DNA of 64,000 bases from Rahnella sp. AA (GTDB taxonomy: Bacteria; Pseudomonadota; Gammaproteobacteria; Enterobacterales; Enterobacteriaceae), in NCBI RefSeq assembly GCF_002834385.1, contig NZ_PITQ01000003.1, positions 248,001 to 312,000 of the forward strand. Direction: 5' to 3'. Below are positions 7,966 through 15,268 of the stretch, piece after piece; the stretch's first letter is position 1, and each line of letters opens with the position of its first letter. Below the pieces are notes generated by a model. It did no database searches and had not been told where the DNA came from. It worked only from the letters and a program-made list of their open reading frames with translations. The position numbers and the translations under genes are program-made.

Positions 7966-9543
7966 TTATTCTTTCGTTACGGCATCCAGATACAACTGAC
8001 TGCCCGCCACGTTCTGGCTTGCGCCTTTCACGTTATCTCGGATTGCCACCAGCAATTTACTTTGCAGCGCCACCACAAATGGCGAGTTCTTTTGCAGTTC
8101 GCGTTGTAAATCGGCGTACAGCGCTTTGCGTTTGGTCGGATCAGATTCCGCCGCTGCCGCGCGCGTTTGTTTGCTGATTTCCGGGATCACCCACTGAATA
8201 CGTTGCGCCAGCGTTTTCGGGCCGTTTGGCACGTTATAGGCAAAGGTGCTGGCGTTGGTGTTCGGGTCGAGGTAATCCGCGCCCCAGTAAGTGAAGATCG
8301 ACTGGAATTTATGCGCACGCATGCGGGTCAGCACGTCGCTTTCCACCAGCGGATGCACCACTAAATTGATATCCGCTTTGGCAAAACTGGCCTGCAATGC
8401 CTGAGCAATATCAGAATACGGCGGCTGGTTGATCACGATTAAATCGATTTTAGTGCCCGGCGCAATCCCGCCTTTGCTCAGAATCGCTTTGGCTTTGGCG
8501 ACATCGTATTTAAATGGCTGATCGTCAATCGCGCCCGCCAGACCATCCGGCAGGAAGGTCTGATGAATCCCGTACTGGCCTTTCAGCAGGTCAGTAGAAA
8601 TCCCCTGATAATCGACCAGCCAGCGCGCCGCTTCCCACAGTGCCGGGTTTGCCAGCGCCGGTTGTGTGGTATCGCCAACGTTAAACGCCAGATAGAACAC
8701 TTTGGCCGCCGGGAATTGCGCAACGTGAACGCCCTTCTCTTTTTGCAGCGAGCTGAACTGATCCGCCCCCAAATCGTAAGCCACGTCCGCATCGCCATTC
8801 AGCACCAGCAGACGACGCGTTGACGGATCACCCACATTTTTAAACAGCACATTCTCAATCTTCGCCAGCGGTTTGGCATTCGGGTTACGTTTGAAAATCA
8901 GTGCTTCGTGCGGCACATAGTTACGCACTTCAAACGCGCCGCTGCCCGCAGAACGTGAACGCAGCCAGCTGTTGCCGAAATCGTTCTGATCGACGTGTTC
9001 TTTCAGCAATTTGCTGTCCACAATCCCGGCGACCGGCGCGGACAGAATGCTCAGCACCAGCCCGCTGCCAATATCGGCCGGCCAGCTAAGCTGCACTTTA
9101 TCGTCCGCTATTTTTTTCAGATTGCCGTCCACGTTATCCGGCGTCCAGCCCAGTTCACCGAGAATGAACGACGGGCTTTTATTGAGTTTCACCACGCGGG
9201 TAAACGAATAAATCACATCGTCGGCCGTCACCGGATTGCCGCTGGAAAATTTCTGGCCAGGCTTGAGGGTGAAGATCAGACTGTGCGCGTCCGGCCCGGG
9301 TTGCCAGCTGGCAGCGGCGTCCGGGTCGAGCTTATCGGGATGCTGCCGGTCGGACTGCACCAGTTGCTGATAAAGGTTAACCAGATTGCCGGAACTGACG
9401 GTTTCAAAACTTTCCGCCGGATCGAGGCTGATAATGCCTTCAAGCGAACCCGCGACGACCAGCGTATCTTTTGGCGTCGCCGCATCCACACGGGTCACGG
9501 CCATCATCAGCAGGAATAACAGGGAAGGAACACGTACTTTCAT
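7966..9543 (-). CDS. ABC transporter periplasmic substrate-binding protein (peptide/nickel/opine type), second paralogue
   Basis: SBP_bac_5 family receptor of 525 residues that would capture a peptide- or metallophore-like ligand in the periplasm. The start at 9543 gives a Sec signal peptide (MKVRVPSLLFLLMMAVTRVDA, cut before ATPKD), with GGAG upstream; the longer open frame would bury the signal peptide. It aligns end to end with the binding protein at 13479-15050: both have SAGSG, FLP(D/E)G, NQPPY.DIAQALQASFA, DPNTNAS and QLQ.E.QKNSPFVV. It therefore arose by duplication. It is the last gene of the leftward unit but is separated from the ATPase gene by a repeat element at 9745-9960, so it may have its own promoter or depend on read-through. 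Confidence 0.88.
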   Translation of the reverse strand: MKVRVPSLLFLLMMAVTRVDAATPKDTLVVAGSLEGIISLDPAESFETVSSGNLVNLYQQLVQSDRQHPDKLDPDAAASWQPGPDAHSLIFTLKPGQKFSSGNPVTADDVIYSFTRVVKLNKSPSFILGELGWTPDNVDGNLKKIADDKVQLSWPADIGSGLVLSILSAPVAGIVDSKLLKEHVDQNDFGNSWLRSRSAGSGAFEVRNYVPHEALIFKRNPNAKPLAKIENVLFKNVGDPSTRRLLVLNGDADVAYDLGADQFSSLQKEKGVHVAQFPAAKVFYLAFNVGDTTQPALANPALWEAARWLVDYQGISTDLLKGQYGIHQTFLPDGLAGAIDDQPFKYDVAKAKAILSKGGIAPGTKIDLIVINQPPYSDIAQALQASFAKADINLVVHPLVESDVLTRMRAHKFQSIFTYWGADYLDPNTNASTFAYNVPNGPKTLAQRIQWVIPEISKQTRAAAAESDPTKRKALYADLQRELQKNSPFVVALQSKLLVAIRDNVKGASQNVAGSQLYLDAVTKE

Positions 9544-9744
9544 TGAGGTCGATCTCCACAGGTGAAAAGACAGTTTTTTTCGAGTGTAGAGGGGCAACGT
9601 CAAGGCAAGAACCATGAAATAAAGCTATGTATTTTAATAAAATAGATTAAGGAATTAAGAATTCGCCCTTACTCATTCACATACAGAGGATAAAAGCAGA
9701 CCCGAATTCTTGTTTAGAAATGTGGATATGGCGCGCTCAAAATC

Positions 9745-9960
9745 TTGCTGAACGGAGCGGGCTGGAGACCTTAGGCTCCAGCACCGGGTGAAGGCACCGC
9801 GCAGCGGCAAGATTTGCGCCACCCGCGAGGGTCACAGAACACGTCCGTCTTCCCAGCGGCAGCGCGCAGTGAAAGAGCCCGGGGGGTCTTGGGGGACGGC
9901 GGCGATATGCCGCCCCCCAAGTCGGTGTGGGCCGACGCCCACGGTTTTGAATTTGAACTT
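9745..9960 (+). repeat. Intergenic repeat, copy A
   Basis: GC-rich non-coding sequence between the ATPase gene and the downstream binding-protein gene. It shares an ordered set of motifs with the copies at 34353-34580 (opposite strand) and 34660-34870. These are a GAGACCT..GGCTC-type hairpin, ACCGCGCAGCGGCAAG, TTTGCG.CAC, AGCGGCAGCGCGCAG, AGAGCCCGGGGG and a terminal hairpin followed by CACGGTTTTGA. Borders are approximate. It holds no plausible gene and looks like a multi-hairpin mobile or regulatory intergenic element. I do not recognise the family. Confidence 0.7.
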
Positions 9961-9976
9961 AAAACCCCAAACAGCT

Positions 9977-10654
9977 TCAGCTCAACACATACCCCTTCGC
10001 CATATGCACCGCGCGATCACACATATGATCAATCACATCCGCATCATGGCTTACCAGAATCATGGTCAGATCGCTGGTCGCTTTCAGGTCATTCAGAAGA
10101 TTGAGTATTTCCGCCTGTACCGACATATCCAGCGCGGAGGTCGGTTCATCGAGCAGCAGCAGTTTAGGTTTGAGCAACAGCGCACGCACAATCGCCACGC
10201 GCTGACGCTGGCCGCCGGAAAGCTGGTGCGGATAGCGGTTCATCAGCGCCGGATCCAGCCCGACCTGACGGAAACCTTCGGCAATTTTCTGTTCGATATC
10301 CTGCTCTTTGAGGATTTTCAGCGGCTCCGCCAGCGTGCGCAGCAGCTTGTGTTTCGGATGCAGCGAAGCATACGGATCCTGAAATACCATCTGCACATCA
10401 CGGCGCAGGCTGCCGGTAAACGGTTTGCCCGGTTTCACTTTGTGATCCAGCAGCGTCAGGCTACCGTCCCAGTTGCCGTTCAGCCCGGCGAGTACCCACA
10501 GCAATGAGGATTTACCGCAACCGGACGGCCCGACCAGCCCGAAACATTCACCTTTACTGATAGTGAGATTAACGTTGTGCACGACGGTACGGGTTTCATA
10601 ACCCTGACGATGCGACACGCTCAGCTTATCCAGTTCCGCAACGATTTCAGTCAT
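9977..10654 (-). CDS. Peptide/nickel-type ABC transporter ATPase (DppF-like)
   Basis: ATP-hydrolysing subunit of 225 residues, shorter than E. coli DppF/OppF (about 330) because the C-terminal OppF-type extension is missing. Walker A GPSGCGKS is at about 42-49, signature LSGGQRQR at 145-152 and Walker B LLLLDEPTSALD at about 165-176, with a following H-loop (LVSHDAD). Its start overlaps the end of the preceding ATPase gene by 8 bp, which fits translational coupling. Similar short NikE/CntF-type ATPases occur in nickel and opine-metallophore importers, so the missing extension is compatible with a metal-complex substrate but does not prove it. Confidence 0.92.
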   Translation of the reverse strand: MTEIVAELDKLSVSHRQGYETRTVVHNVNLTISKGECFGLVGPSGCGKSSLLWVLAGLNGNWDGSLTLLDHKVKPGKPFTGSLRRDVQMVFQDPYASLHPKHKLLRTLAEPLKILKEQDIEQKIAEGFRQVGLDPALMNRYPHQLSGGQRQRVAIVRALLLKPKLLLLDEPTSALDMSVQAEILNLLNDLKATSDLTMILVSHDADVIDHMCDRAVHMAKGYVLS

Positions 10655-11552
10655 GGCGAGGTTCCTGTTTTAACGATTCCAGCAGTGCACGATCCAGCAC
10701 CGGCAGGCGTTCCCCGTGCGTAAATTTACTCGGACGGCATGACCACAACGTATGTGTGTACGGATGCGTGGCCTGAGCCAGCTGGTCTGCCGGCAGTTCA
10801 TCCAGCAACTCGCCCTTGTACATCACCAGCACACGCTCACAGTATTGGGCTACCTGTTGCAGGTCGTGGCTGATCAGAATCAGCCCCATATTACGTTGCT
10901 CAACCAAACGCTCTATCAGCCCGAGAACCTGTTCACGCATGTCGAAATCCAGCGCAGACGTCGGTTCATCCGCAATCAGCCATTGCGGATCGTTGATCAG
11001 CGCAATCGCCAGCATCACGCGCTGGCCCATCCCGCCGGAAAGCTGATGCGGATATTGCTGTTGCAGGAAGGCCGGATTCGGCAGGCCGACGGCGTTAAGC
11101 ATGTCCGCAACCTTTTCCTGTCGCTCTTTGCGGCCAAGGCGCGTATGCAGGCGCAGCGGTTCTTCCACCTGTTTACCGATTTTCTGCGTCGGATTTAGTG
11201 CATGTTTCGGATCCTGCATCACCATCGACACGCGGTTTCCGCGAAGACGGCTCCACTCGCGTTCTTTCAGCGTGGTCAGATCATGGTCACCGAGCGTCAG
11301 CTCAGAAGCGCGCAGCTTACACGGATGCGGCAATAAGCCCATCAGGGCGCGCGCGGTCAGGGATTTACCGGAACCCGATTCCCCCACCAGCGCCACACGT
11401 TCCTGCCCGACGCTGAAAGATAGCGATTTCACCAGTTCCAGCGGGCGTTCACCCGGCAGATAAATGGTGAGATCTTTCGCCGTCAGCCGGTCGGTATGCT
11501 GCGTTTTTTGCTGATTATTTTGCTGATGAAGCGTCTGAGCATCAGTTGCCAT
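10647..11552 (-). CDS. Peptide/nickel-type ABC transporter ATPase (DppD-like)
   Basis: ATPase partner of the DppF-like subunit, 301 residues from the chosen ATG (MATDAQTLHQQN). The open frame extends upstream, but that part lies inside the preceding permease gene; the chosen start overlaps its stop by 11 bp. Walker A GESGSGKS, signature LSGGMGQR and Walker B WLIADEPTSALD are all present, followed by the H-loop in LILISHDLQQ. A C-terminal stretch after about residue 250 (HPYTHTLWSCRPSKF) is the usual Opp/Dpp tail. The leading Gln-rich segment (QQNNQQKTQHTD) is probably an unstructured extension. Confidence 0.92.
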   Translation of the reverse strand: MATDAQTLHQQNNQQKTQHTDRLTAKDLTIYLPGERPLELVKSLSFSVGQERVALVGESGSGKSLTARALMGLLPHPCKLRASELTLGDHDLTTLKEREWSRLRGNRVSMVMQDPKHALNPTQKIGKQVEEPLRLHTRLGRKERQEKVADMLNAVGLPNPAFLQQQYPHQLSGGMGQRVMLAIALINDPQWLIADEPTSALDFDMREQVLGLIERLVEQRNMGLILISHDLQQVAQYCERVLVMYKGELLDELPADQLAQATHPYTHTLWSCRPSKFTHGERLPVLDRALLESLKQEPRHD

Positions 11553-12417
11553 GTCGTGGATCCATTTTGTCACGCAGGCCGTCGCCCAGCAGGTTGAAAG
11601 CCAGGCTGGCAAACAGAATTGCGCCACCCGGCGCAGCCGCTACCCACCACTGGTCGAAAATCACTTTACTGCCTTCGGCCACCATCGAGCCCCATTCGGC
11701 GGTCGGTGGCTGAATACCCATACCGAGGAAACCCAGACCGGCAGAGGCCAGAATGATGCCGCCGAGGCTGAGCGCCGCACGCACGACCGCGCTGGGCAGA
11801 CACAGCGGCAGAATATGGCCGAACATCAGACGCAAACCGCCGATGCCCTGCATTCTCGCCGCCGCCAGATAATCACTGCGGCGCAGCGCCAGCGTTTCCG
11901 CCCGCGCCTGACGCGCAAACGGCGGCCAGCTGGTAAAGGCCAGCGCCAGCGCGCCGTTCATCAGGCCAGGACCCATGATGGCGACAAGTGCCAGCGCCAT
12001 CACCAGGCTTGGCAAAGACATCACGATGTCGGTCAGGCGCATCACAATACGTTCATACCAGCCACCGATATAACCGGCACTGATGCCGATCAGCAGTCCA
12101 ACGGGAATGGTCAGGATCAAAATCAGTGACACCAGCAGCAGCGTCGGGCGCGCACCGTAAATCACGCGGGAAAGCAGGTCGCGGCCAAAGCCATCGGTGC
12201 CCAGCCAGTGGGCGCCGGACGGCGGCAGCAGGCGTAATTCGATATGCTGAATATTCGGGTCAAACGGCGCAAGCAGCGGCGCGAGCAGCGCGGTCAGCAC
12301 CAGAATGGCGACCAGCACCAGACCGATGGAGAACGCGGTAATCCGGCGCGCGGGCTTCCAGACGTTAGCCTCAGCTTCAACCTGCACCGGTTGTTCAGGG
12401 ATCATTTGTTGTGTCAT
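11542..12417 (-). CDS. Peptide/nickel-type ABC transporter permease (DppC-like)
   Basis: Inner-membrane permease of 291 residues with a cytoplasmic N-terminus, a first membrane helix and a conserved LGTDGFGRDLLSR loop typical of OppC/DppC/NikC. Further helices follow, then the EAA coupling motif around LRRSDYLAAARMQGIGGLRLMFGHILP. The first helix follows PARRITAFSIG. It starts 9 bp after the DppB-like gene ends. Together with that gene it forms the membrane channel. Confidence 0.93.
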   Translation of the reverse strand: MTQQMIPEQPVQVEAEANVWKPARRITAFSIGLVLVAILVLTALLAPLLAPFDPNIQHIELRLLPPSGAHWLGTDGFGRDLLSRVIYGARPTLLLVSLILILTIPVGLLIGISAGYIGGWYERIVMRLTDIVMSLPSLVMALALVAIMGPGLMNGALALAFTSWPPFARQARAETLALRRSDYLAAARMQGIGGLRLMFGHILPLCLPSAVVRAALSLGGIILASAGLGFLGMGIQPPTAEWGSMVAEGSKVIFDQWWVAAAPGGAILFASLAFNLLGDGLRDKMDPRHGN

Positions 12418-12426
12418 AAGCTAAAG

Positions 12427-13479
12427 CTACCGGGTCCGCGGATCGAGCAAATAAGTAAGGGCGTCAGCCAGCGCATTGAGCAGCACAAAACAGGTGCCGA
12501 TCAGTAATGTTGCGCCGAGAATGGCCGGGGTATCCGCCGCAAACAGCGCAGTGGTCAGGTAACGTCCGACGCCAGGCCAGGCAAACACCGTTTCCGTCAG
12601 TACCGCCCCTTCCAGCAGGCTGGCGTAAGACAAGGTGAGCACGGTAATCAGCGTGCCCAGTACGTTCGGGAAGACGTGGCACAGCAACACGCGCACCCTG
12701 CCTGCGCCTTTCGAGCGCGCCAGAATCACGTATTCTTTGTTCATTTCGCCCAGCATGGACGCACGCAAAAGGCGCGTAATCCCTGCCATCGACAGCATCG
12801 CCAGCACCGTCACCGGTAACCATAAATGGCTGATCGCGTTGTAGAACATTTCACGGTCACCGGACAGCCAGGTATCAATCAGCACAAAACCGGTGCGCGG
12901 CGTCATGGTGTACATGTACAGATCGTCGAGCCGTCCGGGGCCGCCCGCCCAGTGCAGCACGGCGTAAAACAGCAGCAGGCCGAGCAGACTTAACCAGAAA
13001 ATCGGCACGGAATAACCGAGCAGCGAAACAAACCGGGCGATGTTATCCAGCCAGCTTCCGGGTTTCCACACGGCCAGCAGCGCCAGCAAAATTCCCAGTG
13101 TTCCCCCCAGCAAGATGGAACAGGTTGCCAGTTCTACCGTCGCCGGAAAGGTACGCATCAGGTCGCTGGCGACCGGCTGCGCGGTGATACGGGAAATCCC
13201 CATATCGCCATGCGCGAGATGATCCAGATATCTGGCGAACTGCACGGGAACCGACTGATCCAGCCCCAGATCGCGGCGAACCTGCGCGTAGGTGGCTTCA
13301 CTGGCGTGATCGCCCGCGACCTGCAACGTCGGGTCAATCGGGGCGAGATGGGAAAGCGTAAAGGTGAACGCCAGCAAACCGAGCAACGTCAGCGCCAGCG
13401 AAACCACGCCGGTCAGCAAACGGCCTGACCAGCGCCAACCCTGCCGGACGAATCCGGCGGGCGTTGAACTGTCTGTCAT
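12427..13479 (-). CDS. Peptide/nickel-type ABC transporter permease (DppB-like)
   Basis: Inner-membrane permease of 350 residues. An N-terminal helix (GVVSLALTLLGLLAFTFTLSHLAPIDP) is followed by a periplasmic stretch with RRDLGLDQSVPVQFARYL, which is diagnostic for OppB/DppB/NikB. Five more membrane segments and an EAA loop (VILARSKGAGRVRVLLCHVFPN) follow. Its first base overlaps the last base of the binding-protein gene, so the operon is tightly coupled. An insertion of about 40 residues around DDLYMYTMTPRTGFVLIDTW before the EAA loop also occurs in other family members. Confidence 0.93.
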   Translation of the reverse strand: MTDSSTPAGFVRQGWRWSGRLLTGVVSLALTLLGLLAFTFTLSHLAPIDPTLQVAGDHASEATYAQVRRDLGLDQSVPVQFARYLDHLAHGDMGISRITAQPVASDLMRTFPATVELATCSILLGGTLGILLALLAVWKPGSWLDNIARFVSLLGYSVPIFWLSLLGLLLFYAVLHWAGGPGRLDDLYMYTMTPRTGFVLIDTWLSGDREMFYNAISHLWLPVTVLAMLSMAGITRLLRASMLGEMNKEYVILARSKGAGRVRVLLCHVFPNVLGTLITVLTLSYASLLEGAVLTETVFAWPGVGRYLTTALFAADTPAILGATLLIGTCFVLLNALADALTYLLDPRTR

Positions 13480-15050
13480 TACTTAGTGACCTTGCTGTAG
13501 AAGACCATGTCGGGGTTAATGCCCTGAACATATCCTTTGATGTTGTCACGCACGGCAATCAGGCTTTTGGCCTGTAAACCGACGACAAACGGTGAGTTTT
13601 TCTGCACTTCAAGTTGCAACTGACGGTAATCCGCCACGCGTTTTGCCTGATCTGGCTCTGCAATAGCGGCCAGCGTCAGCTTGTTCAGCGCAGGAATTGA
13701 CCAGTTGGCACGCCATGCCAGCGTTTTGCTGCCGTCTTCCGGGTTGAACGCAAACGCAGAGGCGTTGGTGTTCGGGTCAAAGTAATCCGGGCCCCACGAA
13801 GACATGTACGCGTCGTAATCGTGTGATTTTACTTTAGTGGAGATCTGCTGGCTTAAGCCCGGATCCAGTTTCACGGTCACGCCGCCCTGTGCAAAGCTGG
13901 CCTGCAAGGCCTGCGCGATGTCCAGATACGGTGGCTGGTTTGACGTGGAGAGCGTGAAGCTCACATTCGTCAGACCTGCTTTGGCCAGAATCGCTTTGGC
14001 TTTGGCCGGATCATAGGTGTAAGGCGTGTCATTCACCGCACCCAGATAGCCTTCAGGCAGGAAGGCCTGATGCACCTGGAACTGATTTTTCATCAGATCA
14101 TGCGCGATGTGGTTGTAGTCGAACAGGTAGCGCGCCGCTTCCCAGAAGGCCGGATTACCCAGCGCCGGAGAGGCTTTGGCGTTAAATTGCAGGAAATACA
14201 GGGAAGCATAAGGCACCGCCAGCGGCTTCACGCCCTTCTTGCCTTCGAGCGCAGCCATCTGGTCGGAACCGAGGTTGCGCGCCATATCGGCATCGCCCTG
14301 CTCAATCAGCAGCCGGCGGGCAGCCGGATCCGGCACGTTTTTAATCAGAATCGTTTTCAGCTTCGGCGCGCCTTCCGGCGAGGTCGGGTTCGCGGAGAGA
14401 ATCACCACTTCATGCGGGATATAGTTACGGATCTGATACGGGCCGGAACCGGCGGAATGGTTGCTCAGCCACTGGTGACCGAGATCGTCAGCGGCGGCAT
14501 TGGTTTTCACCAGTTTGCTGTCAACGATGGAAGAAACCGGCGCAGACAGCAGGCTCAGCACGAATGACGGGCTGACATCGGCGGTCCAGCTGATTTTGAC
14601 GTGATGGTCATCGATTTTAGTCAGGAAAGTATCGACGTTTTTGTCGGTCCAGCCCAGTTGCGTCAGGATGAATGAAGGCTCAAGGTTCAGCTTCACCACG
14701 CGCGACAGCGAGAAAATAACGTCATCGGCGGTCAGCGGATTACCGCTGGCGAACACTGCTTTTGGCGACAGTGTAAACGTCAGGCTGCGGTTGTCTTTCG
14801 CCGCTTCCCATGAAGTCGCCAGCGTCGGTTTTAAATCGATTGGATTTTTGGGGTCTGACTGCACCAGACGCTGGTAGATGTTGTTGAAAGCCTGAACCGT
14901 CGTCAGCTCAAAACCCTGCGCCGGGTCAAAGCTGGAGGTGTCATCAATGGATTGCGCGATAACCAGGGTATCCGGCGGCGTCGCAGCCTGCACAGAGAAA
15001 GTAGCCGCAATAGCCGTAAACAGGACGGACGGTAATAAAGCTTTCATCAA
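13479..15050 (-). CDS. ABC transporter periplasmic substrate-binding protein (peptide/nickel/opine type), first paralogue
   Basis: First gene of the importer operon, 523 residues, with a Sec signal peptide (MMKALLPSVLFTAIAATFSVQA, cut before ATPPD). SBP_bac_5 features include TADDVIFSLSRV, SAGSGPYQI and DPNTNASAF. Homologues bind peptides, nickel complexes or opine metallophores; the ligand cannot be read from sequence. The adjacent Fur-boxed TonB receptor suggests a metal-chelate substrate. A 23-bp palindrome at 15136-15158 lies about 86 bp upstream of the start and may be an operator. The downstream paralogue at 7966 could give the same channel a second specificity. Confidence 0.9.
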   Translation of the reverse strand: MMKALLPSVLFTAIAATFSVQAATPPDTLVIAQSIDDTSSFDPAQGFELTTVQAFNNIYQRLVQSDPKNPIDLKPTLATSWEAAKDNRSLTFTLSPKAVFASGNPLTADDVIFSLSRVVKLNLEPSFILTQLGWTDKNVDTFLTKIDDHHVKISWTADVSPSFVLSLLSAPVSSIVDSKLVKTNAAADDLGHQWLSNHSAGSGPYQIRNYIPHEVVILSANPTSPEGAPKLKTILIKNVPDPAARRLLIEQGDADMARNLGSDQMAALEGKKGVKPLAVPYASLYFLQFNAKASPALGNPAFWEAARYLFDYNHIAHDLMKNQFQVHQAFLPEGYLGAVNDTPYTYDPAKAKAILAKAGLTNVSFTLSTSNQPPYLDIAQALQASFAQGGVTVKLDPGLSQQISTKVKSHDYDAYMSSWGPDYFDPNTNASAFAFNPEDGSKTLAWRANWSIPALNKLTLAAIAEPDQAKRVADYRQLQLEVQKNSPFVVGLQAKSLIAVRDNIKGYVQGINPDMVFYSKVTK

Positions 15051-15135
15051 GACAGACTCTCCAAAGTAGCGAAATTGCTAACGTTGCATCAGTGTAAAGT
15101 TTCTTCAAGCTACCAGAAAGTCTGATAAATACTAT

Positions 15136-15158
15136 CGTTATGCATATTTTGCATAACG
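15136..15158. promoter_or_regulatory. Palindromic candidate operator upstream of the importer operon
   Basis: CGTTATGCA, five bases and TGCATAACG form a perfect 9+9 inverted repeat in AT-rich DNA between the importer operon and the TonB receptor terminator. It lacks the match expected for Fur, Zur, MntR or NikR boxes and has no U-tract, so a dimeric repressor or activator site is the likeliest reading. The regulator is unknown. Confidence 0.5.
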
Positions 15159-15230
15159 TTATCTGTTAGGTTATTAAAGCGTCGGAACGGGGGCTGGCGG
15201 GGAATGTTACTGGACAAAAAGTGTAAAAAT

Positions 15231-15259
15231 ACTCCCTTTCCCGGTGTGGGAAAGGGAGT
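15231..15259 (-). terminator. Rho-independent terminator after the TonB receptor gene
   Basis: A 12-bp perfect stem (ACTCCCTTTCCC and its complement) with a 5-base loop lies 9 bp past the receptor stop. It is followed on the minus strand by ATTTTTA. Confidence 0.88.
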
Positions 15260-15268
15260 GCGGTGAAA

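Noticed and set aside
9788-10507. Rightward frame of 239 codons
   Set aside because: Runs from the intergenic repeat into the antisense strand of the ATPase gene, so it cannot be one gene.
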